Made by a program: the position numbers and the translations under genes. Shown here one piece after another: positions 1-12,366 of a stretch of DNA of 64,000 nt (position 1 is the stretch's first letter; each line of letters starts with the position of its first letter). The DNA is from Cinclus cinclus (taxonomy: Eukaryota > Chordata > Aves > Passeriformes > Cinclidae): positions 20,273,662 to 20,337,661 of the forward strand of contig NC_085050.1 in NCBI RefSeq assembly GCF_963662255.1, read 5' to 3'. Under the pieces are notes generated by a model that worked only from the letters and a program-made list of their open reading frames with translations, made no database searches and was not told the origin of the DNA.

Positions 1-2012
1 AAAATATAAAGAACCTATGGGACCACATAAAATATCTATGACTACACCTTCAAAGACTTATCAACCACAAACCATGATAACTAGGGCACATAAAGTTTTG
101 CATTGCAATCCCTAACTTTTTTTAATTTTATTTTTCCCCCACTAGTAGTTTGGGATTTCATCATTCTTCAGAGATGACTTTTGTCTTTTCAAAAGTCTTC
201 TCTGTGCTCCTGGCCTAAAGAACGCATGTGCAACACATTTCACAAAACATAATTACATAGTAAACATGATCACTTCCACAGGATAATTCAGAATGCTTTG
301 GTTGTTCTGAAAAATGACATGTTTCTTAATTAATTTTAATTGTATTTTCTCATGTGAGGCACCACTTAGAAATACAGTTGCCCTTTGCCTGTATAGAATT
401 TCACTTATGGAATTTACATCCTGAAGAGCTACTTATACAGATTAACAGATAATTGTGAACTACTGTTTCTCACTGATGGAGACTGTTTCAGTAAGATTAA
501 TTTCATATTGTGAATTTTTCCCAAATTAAATTATGAATCCAATAAAGTTCATGTTGCATATATTTACTAAGAAAAAAGAAATTGCAATTGTCTCTTAATG
601 TATTCTTTCTGTATTCTGTGAAAAACCCCAGTGCTTTGATTCTAAAGTCTGTCAGTCTATAAATTTATGATTTCATTAGAACAGGATATGTCTTCTTGTT
701 TTTCTTTAAATGTATTTTGTGGCTGCCCCCTTTTTACTTAATCTATGGTAAACTAACAGATTTATTTAGCATATCATATAACAAAAAACTCACTTGACTT
801 GTCACCTGTCATATGTATAAGAGGTTTAAAAAATTTACTTCTTTACTTTCACATAGCAGTAGGCCCCAGCTAAACATGTTTTAAAATGAATTAATTACCA
901 TTATGATCTGAAAAATTGGTCATTCTAACATGGTATGTCTACTTCCTTTTTTTGACTTCAATTTTCTTTTTCACTATAAGATTCAATTCAAAAAGATATA
1001 TTAACTTTTCTTCTCTAATTTTATTTAAAATACACATAATGAAATTATAACAGAGCAATCATAATTGGAAACTAACTGGAAATCATCTAAGTATTTAATT
1101 TCGGTAACCTCATGTCCTCTTTTTATTCTTTTTGTAGAAAAATAGAGCAACAGCTATATAGTGGAATTTTAATTTGCTTCTCCATTTTAAAAGTTGCCAA
1201 AAGAACCTTCTTGGCTCCTCCATTCCTGTAACAGTTTCATACTTTTTAAAAATGTATTTCATTTTTATTTTGATTACTGAAGCTAATGTATGCATAAGCT
1301 CACAAGCTGGGAGCCTTGGAGGGACTGAACTCTTTGTCCTCAATACAGACAAAAAGCCATGACTGGGCAGTCTCATTTACATTAATTATGTTTTTCCACC
1401 GTAGTTTCAATTACTGTTTTTTATTGCTTCAGCTGGTTTTAGTGGATTGCTTTTGCCCTCACTGTAGTTGTTATTGGCCAAGGACATATGGGATAGAAAT
1501 TCTGCCTGAGTTCACCCTCTTCTCCTGGCTAAGAAGGTAATTAGAATCCTTTCACTCAAAAAACACAGAGTAGCTTTGCCACCACCAACAACAAACAGTA
1601 GTTATCACCTAACAGTCTTCCCAATATCTGGTGCAGATTCCAACAATGCAATATGGAATGGGACAGATAACTTCATTAGAACAGGACTCAGAAAAATCTT
1701 TACAGTTTCTGACACAGATAAGCAAAATTTTACTTAAGTGGGTGTTTCCATGTAAAAATGCATTCTCAACTCCACAAGTCAGGTGATTAGTAACTCATTG
1801 ATCAGTAACACAAAATGGATTTTCTTTGCTAATTGAAGGTTAATACCAGTACACTATCTTTTTAAACTTTTGGGTTTTTCCTCCCAGAGAAGTTATATGT
1901 GATTTTGTATTTCGGAAGATGCCACAATTTTTGAGTTTATTGATGGGAACCAGAAAAAATCTGGTTAATGGAAACTGTGATTTTTTGTTGTAATGCTAAA
2001 TCAATAATCAAG
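1..2012. other. AT-rich non-coding DNA
   Basis: No gene, repeat family or RNA gene is recognised. Reading frames are short and stop-rich on both strands. The only local structure is one open segment between splice-like sites (1433-1536), listed separately. Confidence 0.6.
1433..1536 (+). other. weak candidate internal exon
   Basis: A long pyrimidine tract ending in TTGCTTCAG lies directly before 1433, and AAG|GTAATT follows at 1536, so both splice signals are good by eye. The 104 bases between are open in only one of three frames. They encode about 34 residues including CFCPHCSCYWPRTYGIEILP, which I do not recognise. The length gives phase 0 at the acceptor and phase 2 at the donor. A 34-codon open segment with splice-like ends arises often by chance in 64 kb, and no partner exon is visible, so this is recorded only as a candidate. 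Confidence 0.13.
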
Positions 2013-2091
2013 ATGTGGTAGTTGTGGTAGTGGTGGTAGTAGTAGTAGTAGTAGCAGTAGCAATGTTATTAGTACATATTATTATTATTAC

Positions 2092-2125
<34 letters not shown>
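2013..2125. repeat. compound trinucleotide microsatellite (GTA/GTG)n then (ATT)n
   Basis: Impure GTA/GTG triplets run to about 2062. After a short spacer, ATT triplets run from about 2077 to 2125 with one interruption (ACT). Replication slippage is the likely origin and length variation between individuals is expected. Confidence 0.9.
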
Positions 2126-2126
<1 letters not shown>

Positions 2127-2394
2127 CTATTAATTATTAAAATGTGGAATTTCGTTGTCCAGACCATGTTCTCCACCTTCTTCTGAACAATTTGATACAT
2201 GATTTGCATAGCCAAGCTTTGGTAACAGGGAGAAAACTTCCTCTGTGTCCTGCAGAGACAGTCACTGTTGGGTCCAAAGATGGATGTGGGTCAATGATTG
2301 GCCGATCAGAAATGGTGCTAAGGTCTCTGTGAAAACATATTTAGAAAGAAGAACAAATTAGTTTGTAGTTAGAAAATGAAGGGTGAGAATATGT
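2126..2394. other. unassigned non-coding stretch
   Basis: A 62-codon open frame (2144-2332) lies here, but it has no recognisable motif and no splice context. No repeat family is recognised. Confidence 0.4.
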
Positions 2395-2769
2395 GAGAGG
2401 AACACTCTGCAAACACCCAGGCCAGTGGAGCAGGAGGGGCAGGAGCTGCTCCAGGCACCAGAGCTGAGATTCCCCTGCAGCCCCTGGTGCAGACCATGGT
2501 GAGGCAGCTGTGCCCCTGCAGCCCAGGCAGGAATACGGGGATGCTGAGATCCACCTGCAGCCTAGGGAGGAGAGCTGGTGGATGCCTGAGAGGAGTCTGT
2601 GACCCTGTGGGAGACCTGTCCTGGAGCAGGGTCCTGGGAGGCATCTGCAGACCCATGGGGAGAGGAGCCCGTGCCAGATCAGGTTTGTTGGTAGGACTTG
2701 TGACACTGTGGGGAACCCAGATGGTAGCAGTCTGTCCTTGAAGGACTGCACCCTGTGGAAGAGTGACCC
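2395..2769 (+). repeat. GC-rich dispersed repeat, probably ERV-derived, cut by gap
   Basis: Composition changes abruptly from AT-rich to GC-rich. The block is built from related phrases such as CCCCTGCAGCCC, CACCTGCAGCC, CTGGAGCAGG and GACCTGTCCTGGAGCAGGG, recurring roughly every 30-60 bases, so it is internally repetitive. I recall similar arrays in avian retroviral repeats, but the family name is uncertain. Open frames on both strands here are by-products of the composition and run into the N gap. The element continues into the unresolved bases, so its true length is unknown. Confidence 0.6.
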
Positions 2770-2969
2770 NNNNNNNNNNNNNNNNNNNNNNNNNNNNNNN
2801 NNNNNNNNNNNNNNNNNNNNNNNNNNNNNNNNNNNNNNNNNNNNNNNNNNNNNNNNNNNNNNNNNNNNNNNNNNNNNNNNNNNNNNNNNNNNNNNNNNNN
2901 NNNNNNNNNNNNNNNNNNNNNNNNNNNNNNNNNNNNNNNNNNNNNNNNNNNNNNNNNNNNNNNNNNNNN
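2770..2969. other. assembly gap of 200 N
   Basis: Exactly 200 undetermined bases, a round number that suggests a fixed-size placeholder. The gap begins inside the GC-rich internal repeat, so failure to assemble the repeat is the likely cause. Any reading frame that crosses it is an artefact. Confidence 0.98.
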
Positions 2970-4067
2970 CAGGATGCATCCTCTAGGTGTGAAATTTGTG
3001 TTCCTGATCGTATCATTCTTTAACAACTTTACTAAAATACATATGACTCATTTATTTAAACCCCTTTCATCTAACATCATGTTTCTTATTTACAAACATA
3101 CTGTATGATTTGTGTTTTATTTATCAGGGAATTTTAATATGCCTTGATTTTTTTTCAGTGGTTCATACTTAGCGTTGTATTTATTTGGTACAAGAAATAA
3201 GACAAATTATGCTAGTTTTATAACTTGCTGGTACCCTAAGATAAGGAGAGGTTTTAGTACATATCTGATCTGCAAACAGTTATTTTTCTACTGGCAAAGG
3301 CAGTCTACCTGCTGGAAGATAAAGCTGATGGAGTTTGTGTCCTCAATTCAGCTCTAAGACTTAAAATCAATTCAGTTAAGGAAGAGTGATAAAGTCATTC
3401 TAGTAAAGTTAAGATACCATGGATTTCTACATGTATTTGATCAAGCCCCTAGCTGCTGCTACACAGAGATCTACAACATGCATATTTTCTATAAATAAGT
3501 GCAAATATTGTCAAGTATTAGTTACCTCTTCTGTAAGAAAAGTATGTTTACAACCTGGAGATCTGTGCATTTGTTTGCTTCTCTTAAACACTTAACTATG
3601 AATTGCCAAAATACCCCACACACATAGCACAAAACTAATGGTTAATATATTGATTTTCCAAATAAAATATCAGTACAGAAGAGGCACAGGTTATCTATAA
3701 CCATCAAAAGCTGTATGAAAATGACAAAAAGAATTACAAATATTTTACAAAAGCAACGTTCATACTAACCTCATTTCGGTCTTTTAAGTGCATCTCTGTG
3801 TAAGTGCCACGACTATCAGTTCGTCTTTCTTCATAGCTTTGCAGAATACAAAAGCACTTTTTGCCTTTCCACATACATGAATTTAAATGGATTATTTGAA
3901 GCTAACATGAGCAAATAAAAAATAATATACAATGTGCAATACCTCATACACTTTGTAATGTATGACATATGTATCACATAGATAGTGCATAATATATGAT
4001 ATATTAAACTCAATAAACTTGTTGCAAGTGAGTTTGCGATTTCTGATTTTTCCACAAACCTTACTTG
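2970..4067. other. AT-rich non-coding DNA
   Basis: Nothing recognisable. The sequence right of the gap is ordinary AT-rich DNA, so the GC-rich repeat must end within or at the gap. Confidence 0.5.
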
Positions 4068-4248
4068 GAATCAAGTTCAATCTCCCTGCAATGAGCAGGG
4101 ACATCAACTAGGTCAGATTGCTATCAACATAGCCTTGGACACTTCTGGAGATGGGGCATGCACCATCTCTCTGTACAACCTGTTCCGGTGTTTCACTGGA
4201 AAAATGTTCTTCCTTATAGCTTATCTCAATCTCTCCTCTTCTGAGGTA
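4068..4248 (-). mobile_element. CR1 LINE fragment, old
   Basis: The plus strand carries the reverse complement of a CR1 3' region. Recognisable pieces are GAGCAGGGACATCAACTAGG, GGAGATGGGGCATGCACCA, CAACCTGTTCCGGTGTTTCA and TTCTTCCTTATAGC, in the expected order for a minus-strand copy. It is truncated at both ends, and the many differences from the consensus I remember mark it as old. It has no coding capacity. Confidence 0.85.
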
Positions 4249-7200
4249 TGACTAAAGTGATTCACTGCTAATGGAAACAGTGTTGATCATGAAGGTGTGT
4301 GTATGGAGCGAACAGAGAGAATGAGGAAAAAAGAAGAATGGGACCAGTGAAAATAAAAGTGGAAAGTAAAAGCAGTAGGAGAAATAACATAGGAGAAAAG
4401 GGATGATGCAAGCTTGAAAACAGGAGAGAAAAGTCTAGAAGTGTTTGCAAGAGGGAATGTCTCTATTTCATGCTTAGTAACTTTTTTTTTTGCCCTTTTA
4501 ACCAATGAAGATGTAGAAGAAGTGAAAGCCAGAGAAAGAGACATTTTCATGAGAGACAAGTAATTTTTTACTTGGTCTTAGTCAAGTCAGTTAGGAAGCC
4601 TTACATCAACTCTTCTGCTTGTGTTTAGAGACAATATTTCCCTCACCTTTGTCCCATGCAACAATGCTTAATTTTTCCAGCTTCTGCAAGACATCCTTTT
4701 AACTAAAGCCTAATTGGAATCAACTTACCAAAAAATCAGGTGCATTTAGAATCAGTACCTATAACACTTTTAGAATAATAAATAATTATATGTTTCCAGA
4801 CCAATTATTCCAAGTGAGTACAACATTACCTAATTATCAGACATCAAACATATATGCTTGCTACTTGATTTTTTCAAGGGCACTCAAGCATGACTACAGC
4901 AACACACATAGACAAGTTCGGTGGACTAATTAGCAATTGGTAATGAAAAGAAAATATTGTCAAGGACTCTTTTGTACACAAGCTCATTTGTTGGTGAGTG
5001 GAAGGACACTCTGTTTCTATTATAGTATTAGTTCTCTCCAAGAGAAATAATTAAGAAGGCAGTTTAGAATGCCAACAAACCCCTTGCTAGATTTCTCAAA
5101 TTTCTTAATACAATAAATATGCACTGCTTCTGAATTTTATATATTTTTCCAGATTGAAAACAAAAAGAATAAGAAAGAATAAGAATCCTACTGAAGTAAT
5201 ATGATAACTAGGGCTGTTGAAACATGTAAACAGTTACGTTTAGCAAAAAAAATTGCGCTTTATTTTTAAAAGAAAGATTATTAACTTATTTTATATTTCT
5301 CTTCCATACTAATAGGAAGCCTTGCACATAACATGAAATGAAGGTTGAGATGTAATTTATTTTTATAAAATTTGACTTGTTGGTAATATGTTATAGCTAT
5401 ATAATTTCTCACACAATACCAATTCTCTGACAAATCTAACTAAAAATTCTTAATAAGGTCTTGTGTGAATGTCTCTGCTGGAAAGTCTTCCGTTTATTTC
5501 CTTTCTCCTACAGTGATGATATGTTAGCAAGAACCAAGTTCAGAAGTCAGTCTTAGCTTCTACTTCTCACAAAACAGGTTCCATTTGAAAATATCTCACT
5601 ATCTCAACACCCTGCACATTTGCAAACTGATATCTAGTCAAGTTGCATTAATAAAATTGATACAATTGATACAATTGGGTTCTGCTCGTCATAATTTTCT
5701 GAACAAACTGAAATTCTACTGTCCATAAACTATGAAGTATAGAAAAAACATTTTTATTTTCATTTTTGTGTTGGTACATATTTTATCTCCATGTATATCT
5801 TAGAGATGTTTTGGTTTTTATAAATGTATTTCTTACTAAACTGAAGAAAAACCAAAAATGCTCCTGACAACTACCCAGAATTGTAAAAGGAACCTGAAGG
5901 TACATTGTACCTTTTCAACAGGACAAAGGGTAGTTAATGTTCGTGAAGAACAAACCTGCAGCAGACAATAGTTTGTGTCTCAGACTGTATGTACAAGGAA
6001 TGTATAGCCACAGGCAAGTCAGTGTCAGCAATGGCACCTGGGGACAACAGTGTATCACAAAGGAAGGAACCTGAAAAGAGACTAAGGCCCAAATTGTGTA
6101 CTTGTGGCTTAGAGGCAGCAGTCAGCCAACAGGAGTGTTTAATTCCTTTTCACATGGGGCAGAAGATGAAAGACTCCACAACCACTTTCTCTTTCTGAAA
6201 GAATCCCCGATAACATAGGGAACAAGCAAGACAAAAAAAATAAACAGATGTCTTTCTACCTTGCTCAATACATTTGTGTTATGCACAGCCACCAAGATAC
6301 TGGTAGTCAGGTTTTTAGAGTGCAAATCTTGCAAATAAAATGTAAGCAAATAGTCCCCCTTAAAAATAAAAATCTATAATAGCACAACAGACATGATCTA
6401 AATTTCATTAGTTGCCAGCATGTTGCCATCATTTCCCACATGCCTCTCTTCTAGTGGTCATTACAACATGTTCTGATAAAGATACGTCAAAATCAAAAAT
6501 TATCTCAGGCCATCCTTCATATAATGATATATACATACTTGTATTTCTGTTCTCAAAACAGCCAAAGAGGTTTGAAGAAACCCCAGGTCCACATGTCCTG
6601 AATTATAGGAAAGCTATTTCTTCAGTAATTGTTTTAGTGGCTTTGTCTCACTGTTGATGAGAGCTGCTGTAGAGGTGGCTTGGTTAGAAGGTGAAACTTA
6701 CTGAGCAAAAGAACATGACTGTTGAAAATATTGACAAGAAAGGACTGACAGAGAAAGGACTCCCAGGCTGAAACTGCCAGCCTGGAAACTAGGTTTAGGA
6801 ATGATAAATGTCCTTGAAGTACAGCTTGATACACAGAGACTTGACACATCCTGAGATAGCACTGACAAGCACAAAAACAAGGCACTGTAACAGCAACTTA
6901 TTGTCTGAAAGGGTGGAAAACTGTCTGGAAAAATAAAATTACTATGAAGGAACAGAAAATACCATCATCTACCAGCTGTTAAGGTTAAAAAAAAATAAGC
7001 ATAACTACTGTCTGCTCTAAGTAGTATATTCTATTTCCTCTTATATCTCTCTAACAGGGCATTTATTTTTATCTAAAATGGAGCCTCTCTCTTTCTGAGA
7101 TCTCCCCACACTACTCCAACGTTTCCTTTCTTAAACAGATTGAATTCTCCACATTAACATTTTATGAAATCCTGGACTTCCACTGAGAAGTCCTGTCTGA

Positions 7201-9171
7201 CTTCAGACTCTGAGTCACAGATCAGCAATGAAATGAGATTCTGCCTGTTACCTAGTTGTAACGATTTTTGATGTTCATCTGGTTTGCCCTCCTACCTCTT
7301 GGATGGTTGGATCCCCATCTGGAATGAGTTTGTTCTACCCTGTGGGATTGTTTTTCCTCTTCTGAAATCTGTCTAATTTACTTGATAGTGATGAGATATT
7401 TATCTCCCAATTAGTACTCTATTGTACCTGCTGTCAAATTTTTGATAAGTTTCTTCACTAACGTTAACTTTATGCAAGAGTATATCTCTACTTGGCTGTT
7501 GCTGTTATTGCTTGTTGCAACATGATTGATTACTGTTATTATTGATTGTTGACACACTTTTGATTGATTCTCTATCAATGAATGCTGATAATTTGTAATA
7601 GTTTTAGATATATATACTTGGTTTGTTAATCATAGGTATACTTGTTAGTGATAAGTTTTGTGATAGTTTACATGGTAGTGATGATTCATATGATGTTTGA
7701 AGTAGCTTATAATACAGTAGAGAAATTTAGAGGATAAAGTCTTGGTGTCCTCAGGTATTACAAAATCCTACTGACCCTTTGTTGTGATCTTTATACATCT
7801 GAAGAGCAGTAAGACTTCAGATTTTGACAATCATTAAACTCAATGGATACAAGCTTTGTCAAAAGTTCTGACTGATGTGAAATGAATGATTGTTTAGACA
7901 GCATCACTTCAAACATTCACAAGTAACTAATGAAACAGAGCTGCATTATCTTTTTCTTTGAGTTGTCAAAAGTTTGAGAGTGTATCAATAGTTTCATAGT
8001 ATCAATAAATATAAGTAATTTGAATACAATATTTGGGTTTTCAAAGACAAGAGGAGGGAGGGAGAATGTTAAACAAATAAATACTGGAAAGGATAAACTA
8101 TGGACACAATGGAGGGGAGATTAGCTGTTATCCTATGAAAACAGCTACATCTAATGTAGTAAAAAAAGACAGGATACACCAAGTAAACACGGGAAAAGCA
8201 TGTTTTTTCTCAGTCCTAAACTGAAATGTAAGTCAAAATTTATTACAAGCTGTAGCTAAGTACATCACATATTACATAAGCTCTCAAAGGAGAAGTCTAA
8301 CAATATTTCTTATAAGATTTCAGAAAACAATGTTAATACAATTTTAAAAGACATTTACAACATGTTGTTGAGGTCAATTTTTATGGGTTATCTAGACTGT
8401 GATATGTCTGAAAAGAGAGAGCTTCATTTAGTCTTAATTATTTAAAAGAACTAAAAGTGACAGATTCAATTGTGCAGCAAAGAAGACATCATAGACTACT
8501 AGCTTTAACACAATGTCCCTTTCAGTACAATAATGCAACCAAAATTATCTACATCATTAATTCAAAGGCAGAACAAAACATTTTTGATAGAAATTTAGAG
8601 CAAAGTTCAACTTATACATTTATATATGTATGTTTGATTATACTTCTGGTTAAATCTGTAGATTTTAGGCTTTTGCTCTTGTTAGAAAGTTTTTTTACAT
8701 TAACTACGTATGCGTGGCTTGACAACACAATACTCTCTAAAAGGCCTCTGCAATTCTGTGATGTTTACAAGAGGGTTCTATAGCACTTTTTAAACTTCTC
8801 TTTATGTAAGTTTATGGCATTCTAGAGATCATACACTATTTACCTGACACTGCATCCACTTAAATAAAACCAAATAGATGAGATGAAAAAATAATCACAG
8901 GAATCTATGATAAGGTTAACCATGAGTGAGTGAAGGGAAAGTGGTGGTTGCAGCTTGTCTGGATTTTAGTAAAACTTTTAATATTTTCCCTCTGTACAGG
9001 TTTGGACTGGGATTTTTTTTTTCCACAACAGCTACTATGGGGATGTGTTTTGTATTTGTGCAGAAACGTTGACAACAGGGATTTTACAGCAATTGCTGAG
9101 TAGCGCGTGCAGTGAGTCAACACCTTTTGTGTGTCTCATCCCATCCCACTATACATAAACTGTAGATGCAC
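4249..9171. other. long AT-rich non-coding stretch
   Basis: Nearly 5 kb without a recognisable gene or transposon. Open frames such as 8457-8783 (108 codons) have AT-biased composition, no known motif and no splice context. Around 7490-7700 the DNA is low-complexity, with repeated TTGTTG/GATTGATT phrases. A moderately GC-richer patch at 5980-6200 has a 69-codon open frame that I cannot identify. Confidence 0.5.
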
Positions 9172-9345
9172 ACGGGGTTAGGAGGGTCACAGCTGACCCC
9201 AGCTGACCCAAGATGTATTCCATATCATTACGACACCATGTTGAGTAATAATTCTAGTAGAGAGGTTGGCAGGGTGGATATGCTTCAGGGACTGGATATG
9301 CATTGGTCAGTTGGTGGTGAGCAATTGTTTTCATTTATATCGTGA
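9172..9345 (+). mobile_element. ERV LTR fragment
   Basis: Phrases match the internal part of a common avian LTR in plus orientation: ACAGCTGACCCCAGCTGACC, then a decayed ATTCCATATCATTACGACA, then GGACTGGATATGCATTGGTC followed by GGTGGTGAGCAATTG. The fragment lacks both LTR ends and is heavily mutated. It is related to the larger LTR copies at 11760, 30154 and 33714. Identification rests on recalled consensus order. Confidence 0.6.
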
Positions 9346-9449
9346 AGCACAAGACCAATAAGCAAGCTACTGCAGGGAATGCTTTCCAACACTGTCTCAG
9401 CAGTGAGGGAAAGCAAAAGTGGAGAATCTCTCAGAGTTCACCATGATTC

Positions 9450-10872
9450 CACTTAATTTCAGTGCTTCAATGGGCAACATGAATTAGTTGAATAAGTCAA
9501 TTGTCATAAATCCATGTGGCCTTCTGGGTTTCATCCCAGTGCTGAGTGACCTAGCCAGTGTTATGGAAGACCTCTTGATCATTTACCGATGGTCTTGGGA
9601 GGCTGGGGATATCCCCACTGGTTGAAAACTAGTCTACGTTGTTCCAATTTACAAGAAAGGCACAAGGAAATATAAGAGTTAGAATGGAATTGATGGAATA
9701 GAATAGAATAGAATAGAATAGAATAGAATAGAATAGAATAGAATAGAATAGAATAGAATAGAATAGGAAATCACAAGAATATTTCTTGATCTTGACTTTG
9801 TTATGGCTTTGACACAGTCTCACCCAAAATCATTGTTGCAACTGTTTAGATGGATGGACTTCTCAGTTGGGGAAACTGGCTGAATGGCTGCATCCAATGT
9901 TGCAGTTCCTGGCTCCATGTCCAAATGGAGATCAATAGCAAGTGGTGTCTCTCAGGGTTTTATGCCAGGACTGTTACTTTTGAATATATTCATCAATGAC
10001 ATAAAGGGATTAAGTACAGCCTCAGCAAGCTTTTGGATGACACTGAGTGAAGCAGTCCATATGCTAGAAGGAGGGGATGCAACCCAGAGGGAACCCTGAC
10101 AGACTGGAGGACGGGTATAATGTAAACCTCATGAAGTTCAGCAAGGCAAAATGCAAGACCCTTTCTCTGGACTAGGCAAATCCCCAATATCATGACAGAC
10201 AGAGGGATGGATGTATTAGGAGCAGCCACGCTGAGAAGGAGGTGGGGATATTGGTAGATGAAAAGTTATATGTCAGCTGACAAGGCACACTTTCAGGAAA
10301 GAAAGCCAATCATAGCCTTCACTCACGAGAAGAACAGTGGCAGCCAGTTGAGGGAGAAAATTCTTTCCCTATACTCTGCTGTGGTGAGATGCCACCTCAG
10401 GTGCTGAATCCAGCTTTGGGGCACTCAGGATATAAAAACATGGATCTGTTAAAGTACACCCGTAGTAAGGCCATGAAAATAATGAGATGGATGAAATACC
10501 TCTCCTGTGAGAAAATGCTGAAAGGTTTGGGGTTGTTTAGCATGGAGCAGAGAAAGAGGGGTAGACCTTATTTTGGCCTTTCAATATTTAAAGGTGAATA
10601 ACAGAAAAATTATTTTTTTTTTCTTTTAATGATGGCCACTTGTGATAGGACAAAAGCTAACAGATTAAAACTAAAAGGGTTGTAAGGCACTGGAACAGGT
10701 TGCCCAGAGACGCTGCGAATTCCCCATGATTAGAAACGTTCTAGGCCAAGCTGGATGGGGCTTTGAGAAATTTGATCTAGTGGAAGGTGTTCCTGCCCAT
10801 GGAAGGAGTTTTGAACTATATGGAGTTTACAGGTCCTTTTCAACCCAAACCATTCTATGATTCTACAATTCT
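9450..10872 (+). mobile_element. CR1 LINE, 5'-truncated, with microsatellite inside
   Basis: The 5' part (about 9508-9670) matches the CR1 reverse-transcriptase region (CATAAATCCATGTGGCCTT, TTTACAAGAAAGGCACAAGG). It resumes after a (GAATA)n array with decayed reverse-transcriptase and 3' sequence: TGGTGTCTCTCAGGGTTTTA corresponds to the GVPQG box, and CACTGGAACAGGTTGCCCAG marks the 3' region. It ends in ATTCTATGATTCTACAATTCT, the octamer tail of CR1. Many stops and indels remain and no functional ORF2 survives. The core catalytic region appears deleted around the microsatellite. Confidence 0.93.
9695..9766. repeat. (GAATA)n pentanucleotide microsatellite
   Basis: About 14 almost perfect tandem GAATA units. 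The array lies inside the CR1 copy, between sequence from the early and late parts of the reverse-transcriptase region. Confidence 0.97.
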
Positions 10873-11759
10873 AAGGCCTAAAAACATGAAGCTCATTCTT
10901 TTTGCCCTTTCCACACTATAATAGATTCCATTTCTGTTCTCTTTTCTCTGTGTTATAAAATGCAGTATAAAATACAAGTTAGAGTTACAGATTTCACTGG
11001 GCAAGCATTCTAAAACTATCTTCTGTGAATTTACTTTGGTGTCAATGGTTCATGTTATCACTTCATGTTATTTTTTCAAGTTAGTTGGAAAGATTAGAGA
11101 AGAATACTTCAGAACTGCCACTTTGACTGGTACTTGGAGCATCACTGTACTGCAGTTTTCGCAAATACTATTATTTGCATTGGTACATTGGTACCTAAAT
11201 TACCTATTCTTCTCAAAATGTGTTGTAAGAATGTATAACAAAGCTTTGCTTCTGTCTAAAAAGAAATTTCAGTGTAAGATGCTAGGTGAAAGCCACTGTA
11301 TCAATCTAACCCTGAAAGGGAAAAAAATAGAAAAAAAAAACAAACCAAGATAAATATGTACAATCTCTTATTTAACTCTAGTGTATGCTACATTAAATTT
11401 CTAAACGTCACTTGCATTAGTTGAACTATCCATTATAATTCATTTACAGTTAAGAAATTACTCCAAAGATATGCATACAGAAATGTTCAAAATAATTCTA
11501 GTTTAATACATAGTTTAGCTTTTCTGAACCATGTCTACTGCAGAAACACAATCCAGCTTCCCAGTTTGCTATGAACATCATACACATAGCTATTATTCTT
11601 GAAGACATCAAGTCCTTAAAAGGAATTTCAACAACCTTAAGCAATTAATTTTTACATGATATTTCAAATACAAATCTAGTATTATTTTATAATCTATGTT
11701 AATGAATTATTTCATATATTGTGGTATTAAAAATTCTACAGAAGGTTAATAAATTATTT
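10873..11759. other. AT-rich non-coding DNA
   Basis: Sits between the CR1 tail and the ERV remnant. A 105-codon open frame (11036-11353) is AT-biased with a lysine-rich end, and I recognise no family. I treat it as chance. Confidence 0.5.
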
Positions 11760-12341
11760 TGCCAGCTTGGGCTAGAATACAGCTAATTTTATTCATTCCA
11801 GATTGTATGGTGCTATGTTTTTGATTTGTGACCAAGACAGTGTTGATAACACACAGGTGTTATAGTTGTTGAACAGTGTTTCCTTTAAGTCAAGGACTTT
11901 TCATCCACTCATTCTGCCCAACCAGTGAGTAGTCTGGGTATGCATGAGAAGCTGAGAGGAGACACAGCTAGAACAGCTGATGTAAATTGACCTAAGGGAT
12001 ATCCCATACCATACGATGTCATTCTCAGCAATAAAAGATGGGGGAGAAAAGGAGGAAGGAGGTGATGCTCTGAATTAAAACATCTGACTGCCCAAATCTG
12101 TTTGCCCCTTCTATGTGGGGTGAGCTCTGCTTTCCTTGAAATGGCTGATCATCTGCCTGGTGATGGTAAGCAGTGAATGAATTCCTTATTTTGGTTTGCT
12201 TTCATGCACAGTTTTTGCTTAATCCTTTAAATTTCCTTAACTTCGCCTTCAGCATTCTGATTCTTTTCCCCATTGCATTGTGAGGGAAGCGAGCAAGTGG
12301 CTGTGTGGTGCTGAGCTGCCTACTGGGGTTAAGCTACAGCA
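11760..12341 (+). repeat. 5' LTR of the ERV remnant
   Basis: Starts with TGCCAGCTTGG and ends with CTACAGCA, giving the expected TG...CA ends. The middle contains the family's marker phrases: GTGTTGATAACACAC, AAGTCAAGGACTTTTCA, GGATATCCCATACCATACGA and GTCATTCTCAGCAATAAAAG. The last of these lies where the TATA-like element of this family is expected. It is the best-preserved full-length copy in the window. Confidence 0.72.
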
Positions 12342-12348
12342 GTCCTTT

Positions 12349-12366
12349 TGGAACCCAACGTGAGTC
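12349..12366 (+). promoter_or_regulatory. retroviral primer-binding site, tRNA-Lys-like
   Basis: TGGAACCCAACGTGAGTC lies 7 bases after the LTR end. It agrees at 14 of 18 positions with the complement of a tRNA-Lys 3' end, as I recall that tRNA. In a live element this is where host tRNA primes minus-strand DNA synthesis. The position directly after an LTR supports the call. The tRNA assignment is an inference from a decayed site. Confidence 0.55.

Noticed and set aside
2341..3026. Open frames of up to 215 codons across the N gap
   Set aside because: They consist largely of undetermined codons and of the GC-rich repeat; there is no evidence of a protein.
8457..8783. 108-codon plus-strand frame with hydrophobic stretch
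   Set aside because: Composition follows the AT-rich background, no known family, no initiation or splice context.
9629..9823. Minus frame with repeated SILFY
   Set aside because: Translation of the (GAATA)n array.
11036..11353. 105-codon plus-strand frame
   Set aside because: AT-biased with a lysine-rich end from an A tract; no recognisable domain.
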